Part shown: one piece after another, positions 1-8,085 of the stretch | How the letters are laid out: every line of letters starts with the position of its first letter | How positions within the stretch are numbered: position 1 is the first letter of the stretch | NCBI RefSeq assembly: GCF_946221935.1 | Contig: NZ_CAMIGN010000012.1 | Span: 22,823-86,822, forward strand | Length of the DNA: 64,000 bases | Origin: an uncultured Corynebacterium sp. | GTDB taxonomy: Bacteria; Actinomycetota; Actinomycetes; Mycobacteriales; Mycobacteriaceae | Reading direction: 5' to 3' | Position numbers and translations under genes: made by a program | Notes under the pieces: model-generated | The model's database searches: none | What the model was told of the DNA's origin: nothing | The model's input: the letters and a program-made list of their open reading frames with translations, nothing else

Positions 1-1370
1 AGGTCAGACTCGTGAACCAGGTTTTCCTCTACCCACTGCTGGTAGGGCTGGTCCGCCAGTGCCTGCTTGATTTCCTCATCCTCGACCACGCAGCCGCGGG
101 CGGTGTCGACCAAGAACATCTTGCCCGGTTCGACACGGGTGCGCTTGATGATCTCGCTGTCCGGAATGTCCAGCACGCCTGCTTCCGACGCCATGACGAC
201 GAGGCCGTCCTTGGTGATCCAGATGCGTCCCGGACGCAGGCCATTGCGGTCGAGGGTGGCGCCGATGAGGGTGCCGTCGGTGAAGGTAATAGCAGCGGGG
301 CCGTCCCAGGCCTCCATAAAGCTGGAGTGGTACTCGTAGAACGCGCGAACCTGCGGGTCGATGTGCGGGTTACGCTCCCAAGCCTGGGGCACCATCATCA
401 ATACGGCGTGGGGCAGGCTGCGACCGGCCAGGTGCAGCAGCTCTAGGGCTTCGTCGAAGCGTCCGGTATCCGAACCTTCCGGATCACAGATGGGCAGTAC
501 ACGATCCAGGTCGCCCAGCACCTCCGAACGCAGCTGGGATTCGCGGGCGCGCATCCAGTTCTCGTTACCGCGCACGGTGTTGATCTCACCGTTGTGAGCA
601 ACCAGGCGGTACGGGTGCGCCAGCGGCCAGGACGGGAAGGTGTTGGTGGAGAAGCGGGAGTGCACGATTGCCAGTGCGGACTCCATTCTTTCGTCCTGCA
701 GATCCAGGTAGAACTCCCGCAGCTGCGGGGTGGTCAGCATGCCCTTGTAAACAACCGTGCGTGCGGACAAAGAGGGGAAGTAGACGGTATCTCCACCGGA
801 GCCCTCGCCTGGCCCCTTGCTGCCGAGCTCACGCTCTGCACGCTTGCGGACGAAGAAAGCGCGACGGTCGAGCTCAAGCCCTTCCAGGGGCGAACCGTCG
901 GCGTCAACACCAGAGATAAAGAGCTGGTGGAACAGTGGTTCAGCGTCGCGTGCGATTGCGCCCAGACTCGAATCGTCGACGGGGACATCGCGCCAGCCGA
1001 TAAGGCTCAAGCCCTCTTCTTCCACGATGGCTTCCACAGCGCGCACTGCGTCGAGTGCGGCCATGCGGGAGTTCGGTAGGAAGGCGATGCCGGTGGCGTA
1101 CTGACCGGCGGGCGGCAGGGTGATGTCCTGCTTGGCCATTTCCTCTCGGTAAAAGCGGTCGGGGATTTGGATAAGGATGCCGGCGCCGTCGCCGGTATTC
1201 TTCTCCGCTCCGGCTGCTCCGCGGTGGTCCAGGTTCACAAGGGCCTGAATGCCCTTGTCCACAATGTCGCGTGTCGCGCGGCCGTGCATGTCAGCCACAA
1301 AGGCGACACCACACGCATCATGCTCAAACTGGGGGTCGTAAAGACCCTGGCGTGCAGGGTAGTTTTTCAT
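1..1370 (-). CDS. gltB: Glutamate synthase (NADPH) large subunit, N-terminal part, cut by window edge
   Basis: GltB moves the amide nitrogen of glutamine onto 2-oxoglutarate, with GltD as electron-donating partner. Only about 456 codons of a protein normally near 1500 aa are inside the window. The ATG at 1368-1370 opens MKNYPARQGLYDPQFEHDAC. Cys20 fits the N-terminal nucleophile of the class II glutaminase domain that is exposed when a short propeptide is removed, and GVAFVADMHG follows as in the family. The gene reads left and leaves the window. The divergent fadH starts 352 bases away, and a DtxR-like palindrome lies in the shared upstream region. Confidence 0.93.
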   Translation of the reverse strand, partial: MKNYPARQGLYDPQFEHDACGVAFVADMHGRATRDIVDKGIQALVNLDHRGAAGAEKNTGDGAGILIQIPDRFYREEMAKQDITLPPAGQYATGIAFLPNSRMAALDAVRAVEAIVEEEGLSLIGWRDVPVDDSSLGAIARDAEPLFHQLFISGVDADGSPLEGLELDRRAFFVRKRAERELGSKGPGEGSGGDTVYFPSLSARTVVYKGMLTTPQLREFYLDLQDERMESALAIVHSRFSTNTFPSWPLAHPYRLVAHNGEINTVRGNENWMRARESQLRSEVLGDLDRVLPICDPEGSDTGRFDEALELLHLAGRSLPHAVLMMVPQAWERNPHIDPQVRAFYEYHSSFMEAWDGPAAITFTDGTLIGATLDRNGLRPGRIWITKDGLVVMASEAGVLDIPDSEIIKRTRVEPGKMFLVDTARGCVVEDEEIKQALADQPYQQWVEENLVHESD

Positions 1371-1722
1371 GATTTACGGCCTAACTCTCGTCACAGGTAC
1401 TGCAGTTGCATATGCGAATAAAGTTGCAATCGGTTCGCAGTTCTGTTGGTGACGTGGGTCTCCGTCAGAAATCAGCTGTAGTTCCGATCACATCGTTTCG
1501 TCATGGGTTATCTAGAGTGCACCGTGCGGTGCGAGCAGACAAAATTAGGTTTGCCTAACTCTTTCTAGCCTCCCAGCACTTTGTGATCGAAACCACTCTG
1601 AACAGCGATGATTGAGTTACATTACTCACATTTTGATACATACTTTAGCCCGCATGGGCTGTATGGTCTTGGTTTCTCAAAAAGCCCCACAACTTTTTGC
1701 TTTGTTAGAGATAATTGCCCCC
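1371..1722. other. Divergent intergenic region between gltB and fadH
   Basis: This 352-base stretch holds the promoters of two divergent iron-sulfur flavoenzyme genes. The only clear signal is the DtxR-like palindrome at 1545-1563. A TTG-started in-frame extension of fadH runs back to 1612, but it has no ribosome binding site and gives an untypical N-terminus, so I treat it as noncoding. Confidence 0.6.
1545..1563. promoter_or_regulatory. DtxR-like iron-repressor operator
   Basis: TTAGGTTTGCCTAACTCTT matches 14 of the first 15 positions of the corynebacterial DtxR consensus TTAGGTTAGCCTAACCTAA and contains the palindromic core TTAGG-N4-CCTAA. The right outer arm is degenerate. It lies 160 bases before the fadH ATG and 175 bases before the gltB ATG, so it could serve either gene. 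Both encode Fe-S proteins, which makes iron control plausible. No experiment is implied. Confidence 0.55.
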
Positions 1723-4059
1723 ATGACGAACCAGCCTTCCACGAACAACACTGCTGACACAGCTTCTGCCGACTCTTCTGTCCGTACCCTTCTGCCCCTT
1801 TCTACGGCTCCGGAGGCAACAAGCCTCACCGCCACCCCGGTCGAAGACCCGGCTACGGCGTATAAGACCCTCCTCTCCCCTATCCAGGTCGGCAAGACCA
1901 CCTTCCGCAACCGCGTCGTCATGGGCTCCATGCACACCGGACTGGAAGACTCCATCGAAGACGTCCCGAAACTCGCAGCCTTCTACGCCGCCCGCGCCGA
2001 AGGCGGTGTCGCAGCAATGGTGACCGGTGGCTACCCGCCGGTCATGGAAGGCAATCTGACCCCCTATGGCACCCCGTTCAACACCCCGGACATTGCTGCT
2101 GCCCACCGCGAAATCACTGACGCCGTACACGCCGGTGGCGCGAAGATTCTGCTGCAGCTCCTACATGCAGGCCGATACGGTTATCACCCGATGGCGCAGT
2201 CGGCCTCTGCCTCTCAGTCGCCGATCAGCCCCTTCCCCGCCCGGGAGATGACGGCAGAAGAGGTCGAGAAGCTTATTGACGCCTACGCCACCTCCGCTGC
2301 CCTCGCAGCCGACGCAGGCTATGACGGCGTGCAGGTTATGGGCTCCGAGGGCTACCTCATTAACCAATTCCTGGCAGAGCGTACGAATCAGCGCACTGAC
2401 GAGTGGGGTGGTTCGGTGGAGAACCGCCAGCGCTTCCCCGTGGAAATCATCAAAGCCATCCGTGCGAAGGTGCCGGAGGACTTCGTTATCGATTACCGCA
2501 TCTCCGTGTTGGAACTGGTCGAGGGAGGCCAGAGCCAAGAGGAGATTCTGCAGCTGGCGAAGAAGATCGAAGAGGCCGGCGCGGATATGCTGAGTTCCGG
2601 CGTGGGCTGGCACGAGGCACAGATCCCTACGATCGTTACCTCCGTGCCGCGTGGTGCTTTCGCCTGGGCCACGCAGAAAGTGCGCGACCACGTGGACATC
2701 CCGGTTGTGGCTTCTAACCGCATTAATACTCCGGAAGTTGCCGAGGCCATTTTGGATGGCTCCTGGGACGGTGGCGATGGCCAGCCAGCTGGCGCCCCGC
2801 AGGCCGATTTGGTGTCAATGGCTCGTCCCCTGCTGGCAGATCCGGAGTTTGTTAACCGCGCCGCACGCGGGCTAAATACCGAGATCAACCACTGCATTGC
2901 CTGCAACCAGGCCTGCTTGGACCATACCTTCGGCAATCAGCGGGCAACCTGCCTGGTTAACCCACGAGCGGCCTACGAGACCGAACTGGAACTACTTCCT
3001 GCACAGGGCTCCAAGAAAGTCGGTGTTATCGGTGGCGGCGTGGCCGGCCTCTTTGCCGCGGAAGCGCTTGCACTGCGCGGGCACGATGTCACCGTCTTCG
3101 AGGCTGCGGACACTCTGGGTGGCCAGTTCAACCTAGCAATGCGCGTGCCCGGAAAGGAGGAGTTCGTTCAGGCTCTGTATGCAGTCGTCAACCGCCTTGA
3201 GGGCCTGAAGGTAAACATCTCCACGGGCAAGGCCGTCAGCCCTAAGGAACTGCAGGACGAAGGCTTTGAGGAGATAGTTGTAGCCACCGGCGTGCGTCCG
3301 CGTATCCCAGAATTCCCAGGCGTGGCCGAAGGCTTGGAGGGCAAGATCGACGGCGTGACCGTCGCAACCTACGCCGAGTTGATCTCCGGTGAGAGGACCC
3401 CCGGCGAGTACGTAGCCGTAATCGGCGCAGGCGGCATCGGTTACGACGTGGCGGAGTTCCTGCTAGAGGATCGCCAGGGCACCCCGCAGACGTTGAACTC
3501 CTGGAACAGCCAGTGGGGCGTGGTCGAAGCCTCGGATGTCCACGGCAACCTCTCCACCCCCAAGACTGAACGCCCGCAACGCCGAGTTGTAATGCTGCAG
3601 CGAAAGCCGACCCGCATGGGCCGATCGCTGGGCAAGACCACCGGCTGGGTCCACCGTGCAACGGTCGCTATGGGTGGAACGGAACAGATCGTGGGCGTAA
3701 CCTACGAAAAGATTGATTCCGAGGGGCTGCACATCACCGTGCCAGCGGAGGATCCGCAGGTCACTCTAAAGAAGATCAAGCAGGTTAAATCTGGCACCTT
3801 CGAGGGCCGCACCCTGGATCGTGCGGAAAAGCAGGAACTTCTGGAGCAGATCGAACGCGAGACCAAGGAAAACCGCGAGCAGCGAGTGATCAACGTGGAC
3901 ACCGTCGTGCTCTGTACGGGACAGGAATCCATCCGTCCGGAGGGCGCCGAACAAGAAGGCGCTTCGAATGTTCACATCATCGGTGGTGCAGATGTTGCCG
4001 CGGAGCTTGACGCCAAGCGTGCCATCCGCCAAGCGGTGGAACTAGCGGCTCGCATTTAG
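1723..4059 (+). CDS. fadH: 2,4-dienoyl-CoA reductase-type FMN/FAD/4Fe-4S oxidoreductase
   Basis: Enzymes of this type use NADPH to reduce 2,4-dienoyl-CoA during breakdown of unsaturated fatty acids. The ATG at 1723 (778 aa) is preferred over an upstream TTG at 1612. After a low-complexity Ser/Thr/Ala-rich leader of about 45 residues comes the old-yellow-enzyme TIM barrel (about 45-380). A CxxCxxxC-x11-C cluster motif follows (Cys391, 394, 398 and 410, in the context CIACNQACLDHTFGNQRATC). A Rossmann GxGxxG motif (VGVIGGGVAGL) begins near residue 433, and a second dinucleotide site (VAVIGAGGIGYD) lies further on. It is about 100 residues longer than E. coli FadH, from the leader and an insert near residues 585-625. 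Related trimethylamine dehydrogenase-like enzymes cannot be fully excluded. Confidence 0.88.
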   Translation: MTNQPSTNNTADTASADSSVRTLLPLSTAPEATSLTATPVEDPATAYKTLLSPIQVGKTTFRNRVVMGSMHTGLEDSIEDVPKLAAFYAARAEGGVAAMVTGGYPPVMEGNLTPYGTPFNTPDIAAAHREITDAVHAGGAKILLQLLHAGRYGYHPMAQSASASQSPISPFPAREMTAEEVEKLIDAYATSAALAADAGYDGVQVMGSEGYLINQFLAERTNQRTDEWGGSVENRQRFPVEIIKAIRAKVPEDFVIDYRISVLELVEGGQSQEEILQLAKKIEEAGADMLSSGVGWHEAQIPTIVTSVPRGAFAWATQKVRDHVDIPVVASNRINTPEVAEAILDGSWDGGDGQPAGAPQADLVSMARPLLADPEFVNRAARGLNTEINHCIACNQACLDHTFGNQRATCLVNPRAAYETELELLPAQGSKKVGVIGGGVAGLFAAEALALRGHDVTVFEAADTLGGQFNLAMRVPGKEEFVQALYAVVNRLEGLKVNISTGKAVSPKELQDEGFEEIVVATGVRPRIPEFPGVAEGLEGKIDGVTVATYAELISGERTPGEYVAVIGAGGIGYDVAEFLLEDRQGTPQTLNSWNSQWGVVEASDVHGNLSTPKTERPQRRVVMLQRKPTRMGRSLGKTTGWVHRATVAMGGTEQIVGVTYEKIDSEGLHITVPAEDPQVTLKKIKQVKSGTFEGRTLDRAEKQELLEQIERETKENREQRVINVDTVVLCTGQESIRPEGAEQEGASNVHIIGGADVAAELDAKRAIRQAVELAARI

Positions 4060-4067
4060 CTGCCGGG

Positions 4068-4736
4068 CTAGCTTTCCGGCTCCATCACCCGGTCATCAAC
4101 CATGCCAATCGCCTGCATCGTTGCATAGCACGTCGTGGGGCCCACATATTGGAAACCGCGACGCTTGAGCTCCTTTGCTAGCGCCTTAGACTCTGGCGAT
4201 GTCGAGGGAATCTCGTCCAACGTCCGTGGCCGAGTGTGCTCGGCTGGGGTAAATGACCACATCAGTACCGGGAGGCCGGGAGCCAGCCTATTTGCTGCAC
4301 CGCCCAGCACCTCCCGGGCCGGGGAATCTTCCGGTAGCACCTGATACTCTTCCGCATGCCGGAGCTCCATCGTCGCCCGAGCGTTTTCATATAGAGCCTC
4401 GTGCTTGCGGGCATTCCGGATCAAACGCTCGTCCTGCAGGGCGGCACGGCGTTGGGGCTCACTCATTTCAGCGATGCGCTGGGCGTCAAAAAGAAAGAAC
4501 ACAGAGCGAAAATCCCGGCGCTTGCGAAGGATCGTGGCCCAGGACAGTCCGGATTGAAAACCTTCGAGGGCGATACGCTCCAGCAGACCGTGTTCGGTGA
4601 TGACCGGGCGACCCCACTCGTTGTCGTAGTAATCCATCTCAATCTCGCTGCGATACGCCCATGGTGGGCGCGCAACGCCGGATTCGTCCACAAGCTGACC
4701 AGTGCTGGTCGTCAGGAGCTGGCGTGTACCGTCCAT
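4068..4736 (-). CDS. tag: DNA-3-methyladenine glycosylase I
   Basis: Base-excision repair glycosylase removing 3-methyladenine. The 222 aa include the family landmarks YYDNEWGRPV, LLERIALEGFQSGLSWATILRKR, LIRNARKHEAL and the C-terminal LKRRGFQYVGPTTCYATMQAIGMVDDR. About 28 extra residues precede the usual N-terminus and lack the common Cys-x-W zinc ligand. The ATG has AAGGAA five bases upstream. It converges on fadH with eight bases between the stops. A GGCGTCA-type repeat (4482-4500) lies inside the gene, read here as FFLFDAQ. Confidence 0.92.
   Translation of the reverse strand: MDGTRQLLTTSTGQLVDESGVARPPWAYRSEIEMDYYDNEWGRPVITEHGLLERIALEGFQSGLSWATILRKRRDFRSVFFLFDAQRIAEMSEPQRRAALQDERLIRNARKHEALYENARATMELRHAEEYQVLPEDSPAREVLGGAANRLAPGLPVLMWSFTPAEHTRPRTLDEIPSTSPESKALAKELKRRGFQYVGPTTCYATMQAIGMVDDRVMEPES
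4482..4500 (+). repeat. GGCGTCA motif plus A/G tract
   Basis: GGCGTCA followed by AAAAGAAAGAAC, inside tag on the opposite strand. One of the dispersed copies described in the findings. Confidence 0.5.
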
Positions 4737-4918
4737 TAAATTCCTTTCGGATCCCCTTCTCGAACAAGGCGATCATGGGGGTGGGAAGTATGTGGCAAGT
4801 GATTTGCTGTGCGCCTTGGAGCGCTGGTAAAAATTCAACGCTGACAGACATTCATCACTGTAATTCAATCTCGGAACAGGCTCTGTGCGAGTTGGCTTCC
4901 GCCCCTCCCACAGGGTGA

Positions 4919-4951
4919 GGTTATCCACATTTCCCCGGACTGTGAATAACC
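4919..4951. repeat. Imperfect inverted repeat containing a perfect DnaA-box 9-mer
   Basis: GGTTATCCACA and TGTGAATAACC are 11-base arms with one mismatch, separated by 11 bases. The left arm contains TTATCCACA, the consensus DnaA box, and the right arm a one-mismatch box in opposite orientation. It could bind DnaA, bind another regulator, or fold as a hairpin. Confidence 0.5.
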
Positions 4952-4957
4952 CTTATT

Positions 4958-4999
4958 TGGGGGTGGAACACGATATCCGTACCTGGCATTACACCCCCA
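4958..4999. repeat. Inverted repeat TGGGGGTG / CACCCCCA
   Basis: Perfect 8-base arms separated by 26 bases, directly after the DnaA-box repeat and followed by GGAAC-N7-GTTCC (5000-5016). Their function is unknown; this could be a structured leader or an operator array. Confidence 0.45.
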
Positions 5000-5223
5000 G
5001 GAACGGGGATAGTTCCGGCAGGTTGAGAATGTGATACTAAACTTAAAGCAACCCAAAATTTTCGACTGCTACCCCTCCTCGCTTTTTAGGTACTTGTAGG
5101 ACTCCACACAGTCCTGCATGTATCTCGCAGAGGTCACGCGCGGCTCACACCACAGAAGTAGAGCCTGGAACTCTGCCGCTTTAACGCCGCACGACCACAT
5201 GGATACTAAAACCGGAGGAAACG

Positions 5224-5553
5224 ATGGAACGCCATACCGACGCTGGTAACGCAGACCAGCAACGCGATACTGGCACGCTACGAGCTGTCTCTGTCCAGCG
5301 CGGCGGCTTCGTAGACGCATCGGGCGCACCCGCCGTGAAGATCAACAAAAAGGACGCCCGACCGTCCGTCGAGGCGCCCCTAAAGGAAGAAGCCAAAACC
5401 GGCCCCTTCCGTTCCTATTTTTTCATCGGCGCACTGATCTTTATTATCTGCGCGCTGATCATTCTGCTTCTTGTCCTATGGCTCGGCCACGGCCTAGAAA
5501 ACGAAAGCGCACGCTTCAGTGAAGGTGCGCAATCAGTCTTACGTTTGTTCTAG
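5224..5553 (+). CDS. Small single-pass membrane protein, unknown function
   Basis: 109 aa with an excellent GGAGGAAACG-ATG start. Residues 1-60 are polar and charged (cytoplasmic by the positive-inside rule). One long hydrophobic helix follows (about 65-90, YFFIGALIFIICALIILLLVLWL), then a short tail. I recognise no family. It is preceded by the structured 487-base region and flanked by a convergent GlsB-like gene; a modest GCACC...GGTGC hairpin follows its stop. Its real expression is supported mainly by the ribosome binding site and clean membrane topology. Confidence 0.65.
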   Translation: MERHTDAGNADQQRDTGTLRAVSVQRGGFVDASGAPAVKINKKDARPSVEAPLKEEAKTGPFRSYFFIGALIFIICALIILLLVLWLGHGLENESARFSEGAQSVLRLF

Positions 5554-5594
5554 CACCAGCCTGTCGCCGGTGCCGATTTTAATCCGGGAAGTTC

Positions 5595-5912
5595 CTACTT
5601 CCCTCGCTTGCCCGTAACAAGCCCCACGATGAAGATCAGGAGGCAAGCACCCAGCAGGCAGGTCAGGAAGCTCCAGATCATGCCACCACTGCCGATACCC
5701 AGCAGGCCGAGGACCCAACCGCCCAGGAAGCCACCGATAATACCGACGATGATGTTGAGGAAGAAGCCCATCTGCTCGTCGGTACCCATGATCTTGGAAC
5801 CGATCCAGCCAGCCAGGCCACCGATAACGACCCACCCGACCATGCCCAGCGGCGGGACGGCAGAGCCTTCTGCAAGCAGGAAAGAATTTGCGGCGAGGAT
5901 TTCAGTAGTCAT
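5595..5912 (-). CDS. GlsB/YeaQ/YmgE family (transglycosylase-associated) stress membrane protein
   Basis: 105 aa of three to four Gly-rich hydrophobic helices with the family pattern WVVIGGLAGWIGSKIMG...QMGFFLNIIVGIIGGFLGGWVLG. Members are small inner-membrane proteins often induced by general stress; the name transglycosylase-associated is historical and no catalytic residue is visible. The N-terminus carries an extra 20-residue hydrophobic stretch. The downstream end forms a short GGGAAGT-TCCT-ACTTCCC hairpin across the stop codon. Confidence 0.85.
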   Translation of the reverse strand: MTTEILAANSFLLAEGSAVPPLGMVGWVVIGGLAGWIGSKIMGTDEQMGFFLNIIVGIIGGFLGGWVLGLLGIGSGGMIWSFLTCLLGACLLIFIVGLVTGKRGK

Positions 5913-6090
5913 ACCCTGACTGTACCGACCCTCACAGTATTTTTCTACGGCTAATCGATATGCTGCGAAGAAAACCCACAGGGCTCCCTAACGCAGTTAC
6001 CGCCACAACGGTGCCCACTACATGGCTGTCCGCGACCTGGTTAATAGCTACGCACGACGTAACGCTTGTGGCTTCCCGCCAGTGCCTCTA

Positions 6091-6115
6091 GCGCGGCCGG
6101 CTAGTTAGCCGGCGC
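6091..6115. terminator. GC-rich hairpin after the DUF488 gene
   Basis: GCCGGCTA-GT-TAGCCGGC gives an 8-base stem immediately past the stop of the minus-strand DUF488 gene. No U-run follows, so its role as an intrinsic terminator is only probable. Confidence 0.4.
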
Positions 6116-6116
6116 A

Positions 6117-6500
6117 TTAGCTTTCCAGCTGGGGCGCCAGCCAATCTCGGAGCACAACCGCATGGTTGTGCTCTTTTTCTTTCGCGGCATACAGCAGCAG
6201 GAGCTCCGGAGCGCCTTCATCGGTCGCCCGCTTCTGGTAGTCGCGCACTTCGGTCAGGGCATCGTCCAGTTCCCCTGCGATTTTCCGTTCCTCCAGCTCC
6301 GCCACGTACTTCTCACGGAACTCGGCAAAGCTTAAGCCATTGTGGAACTCTCGGCGCAGGTCGCTGCTGGGCGTTAGTTCTTTCGGCCAGCCGGCCAAAT
6401 CTAGGCTTTCTTTCTTGACGCCCCTAGGCCACAACCGGTCCACTAAATACAGACCTTGGCGCTGTCGGTCGCGCCAGTTGTACACGCGGTCGATGTCCAT
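6117..6500 (-). CDS. DUF488 (YeaO-like) protein
   Basis: 127 aa with the DUF488 landmarks: an N-terminal RVYN motif, VDRLWPRGVKKESLDL, a central WPKELTPSSDLRREF and a C-terminal LLLLYAAKEKEHNHAVVLRDWL. The biochemical role is not established for this family. Translation starts at an ATG preceded by AAGGAGGAAACCGC. It lies downstream of the nitronate monooxygenase gene on the same strand but 118 bases away, with short CTTTTGAA-type repeats between them. A GGCGTCAAGAAAGAAAG motif lies in the conserved RGVKKES stretch. Confidence 0.85.
   Translation of the reverse strand: MDIDRVYNWRDRQRQGLYLVDRLWPRGVKKESLDLAGWPKELTPSSDLRREFHNGLSFAEFREKYVAELEERKIAGELDDALTEVRDYQKRATDEGAPELLLLYAAKEKEHNHAVVLRDWLAPQLES
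6406..6422 (-). repeat. GGCGTCA motif plus A/G tract (minus orientation)
   Basis: On the minus strand this reads GGCGTCAAGAAAGAAAG. Here the DNA match may follow from the conserved protein sequence GVKKES of DUF488, so it is weaker evidence for a DNA-level element. Confidence 0.35.
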
Positions 6501-6517
6501 GCGGTTTCCTCCTTAGA

Positions 6518-6547
6518 CTTTGAAGCTTTTGAAACTTTTGAAGTTTC
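6518..6547. repeat. Three 8-9 base CTTTTGAA repeats with overlapping palindrome
   Basis: CTTTGAAG, CTTTTGAAA and CTTTTGAAG are consecutive. The last two form GAAACTT-TTG-AAGTTTC, a perfect 7-base stem. It lies in the 5' region of the DUF488 gene and downstream of the nitronate monooxygenase gene. Confidence 0.5.
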
Positions 6548-6618
6548 GAGAGCTCTCCAGCTCGAGCACCAAGATTTTTTTCTGGGGCTCCCCGAGGTTT
6601 AGCTTCGGGGCTTACGTT

Positions 6619-7590
6619 TTAGGAGAAACGTCCGAGGCAGTGCAGCGCTTCGTCGTACATACCCTGCACGACCTCACCGGCGGGCACCTCTGCCCGCAGC
6701 AGTTCCACACCTTGCCCCGCGTGCAATTTCAGCTCGTCGGCAAAATCACCGCCCGTAGCGCGAGCCGCGATCAGCTCTTCATCCGTGACCTCCCCCGCCT
6801 CGGACAAGGGGTGGTACACATCCACGAAAGCATTACGCACAGTACGGGTAGGCCATTGCTCGGTATCCCATTTCTGTGCTTCGGCACGGTCGTAGATATC
6901 CGTCAATACCGTTCGGCTGGCCGTGGCCTTAATCGCAGCCTGCCGCAGTTCTGGCGCGCCGGCAGCCTCTGGGGAGGCCAACAGTGCCGTGCCGACCCAC
7001 GCCGCATCCGCTCCCGCGACCAGCATGGATGCCACGCCTCGGCCCGTAGCAATGCCACCTGCAACCGCGATCGGCACACCCGGGGCGTTGACCTGCATGT
7101 ACTCCAACACAATCTGGATTAGTGGCAGGGTGCCGATATGCCCGGTGTGACCGCCAGCATCCGTACCCTGCACACAAATAGCGTCGACCCCCGCCGCGAG
7201 TGCTTGGCGGAGCTGCGCCATAGTGTTGATCGGCGCGACGACGGAGATCCCGGCCTCGTGGGCCCGATCCACGTAGGGCTTCGGATCACCGAAGCCCAGG
7301 CTCACTACTGTCGGCTTGGCCTCCAGCACTGCGTCGAACTGCGCGGGGTTATCTTCCAGCGCCCAGACCATCAGGCCAATTCCATAAGGCCCGGCTTCTG
7401 CGGCGATGCGTGCATTTTCCAGAATCCACTCGGGCTTAGTGCCCGCGCCTGCGCCAAACATTCCTAGGCCACCAGCTCGGCTGACGGCCGCGGCCAGATT
7501 GCCGTCTGAGCGCCCCGCCATTGGAGCACCGATGATTGGCTTGTCGATTCCCCAGAGCTTGGTCAGTCGGGTATCGAGGCGTTCAATCAT
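6619..7590 (-). CDS. Nitronate monooxygenase (2-nitropropane dioxygenase family)
   Basis: 323-residue FMN TIM-barrel flavoenzyme of the class that oxidises alkyl nitronates. Seen in order: GIDKPIIGAPMAGRSDGNLAAAVSRAGGLGM, VSLGFGDP, GVDAICVQGTDAGGHTGH (FMN/active-site loop, His included) and IAVAGGIATGRGVASMLVAGADAAWVGTALLA (phosphate-binding region). The ATG is preceded by GGAGGAAGATTTC. Enoyl-ACP reductase FabK-like enzymes share this fold, but the motif set fits nitronate monooxygenase. A 14-base triplet repeat lies just upstream. Confidence 0.87.
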   Translation of the reverse strand: MIERLDTRLTKLWGIDKPIIGAPMAGRSDGNLAAAVSRAGGLGMFGAGAGTKPEWILENARIAAEAGPYGIGLMVWALEDNPAQFDAVLEAKPTVVSLGFGDPKPYVDRAHEAGISVVAPINTMAQLRQALAAGVDAICVQGTDAGGHTGHIGTLPLIQIVLEYMQVNAPGVPIAVAGGIATGRGVASMLVAGADAAWVGTALLASPEAAGAPELRQAAIKATASRTVLTDIYDRAEAQKWDTEQWPTRTVRNAFVDVYHPLSEAGEVTDEELIAARATGGDFADELKLHAGQGVELLRAEVPAGEVVQGMYDEALHCLGRFS

Positions 7591-7603
7591 GAAATCTTCC
7601 TCC

Positions 7604-7645
7604 TCATGACGTTGGACTCATGACGTTGGACTCATGGCGTTGGAT
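7604..7645. repeat. Three tandem 14-base repeats
   Basis: TCATGACGTTGGAC occurs twice perfectly and a third time as TCATGGCGTTGGAT. The array sits in the 5' untranslated/promoter region of the nitronate monooxygenase gene, starting 14 bases before its ATG. Confidence 0.8.
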
Positions 7646-7725
7646 AATCTGTCCGCCACCACCCTAGTCGTCCTTCTGTGTTATTGCCGAAAACCTCGCA
7701 GAGTCTCGCGCGTAAGGTGGAAAGC

Positions 7726-8079
7726 ATGGCACAGAAGAACACGCTGAATAAACTCAAGCCCACTTCCACCCTGAAGCCCGCCAAGGAAGTCAACACCGCA
7801 TCCGTCGTCATTACTGGCCTTATCGGTGGCTGGCTGACAGCCCGCGAGACCGGCATTCGCCCCCTCGGTGGTGTAATTCTGGCCGCCGCCGGCGGTTACG
7901 CTGCCCGTTCGTGGAACGCGAAGGCAGGCGCGGGCGTAGCTGCAGGGCTGACTGCCGGATACATCGCCGCGTTTGGCCTCTCCCACCCACTCGCCAAGAA
8001 GATCGGCCCCTGGCCTGCGGTTCTATCCGTCACCACCGCGGTTGCCGGTGCCGCTTGTGTTCTATCCGACCTGCGTTAA
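7726..8079 (+). CDS. Small integral membrane protein, unknown
   Basis: 117 aa from the ATG at 7726, chosen because AAGGTGGAAAGC precedes it; an in-frame extension to 7678 lacks a ribosome binding site. A 22-residue basic, polar N-terminus is followed by three or four Gly/Ala-rich helices (about 25-45, 46-62, 68-85 and 95-115). I recognise no domain. It is convergent with the flavodoxin-like gene, whose stop is six bases away. Confidence 0.65.
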   Translation: MAQKNTLNKLKPTSTLKPAKEVNTASVVITGLIGGWLTARETGIRPLGGVILAAAGGYAARSWNAKAGAGVAAGLTAGYIAAFGLSHPLAKKIGPWPAVLSVTTAVAGAACVLSDLR

Positions 8080-8085
8080 AGGCGC

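Larger units (their letters stand above)
4737..5223. other. 487-base intergenic region with clustered inverted repeats
   Basis: No credible gene is present; the short ORFs have no ribosome binding sites or family resemblance. Three inverted repeats follow one another between 4919 and 5016. A candidate extended -10 (TGTGATACTAAA, near 5029-5040) and a small hairpin (AGGACT-N6-AGTCCT, near 5097-5114) come before the gene at 5224. The region may be the promoter and leader of that gene. Confidence 0.5.
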
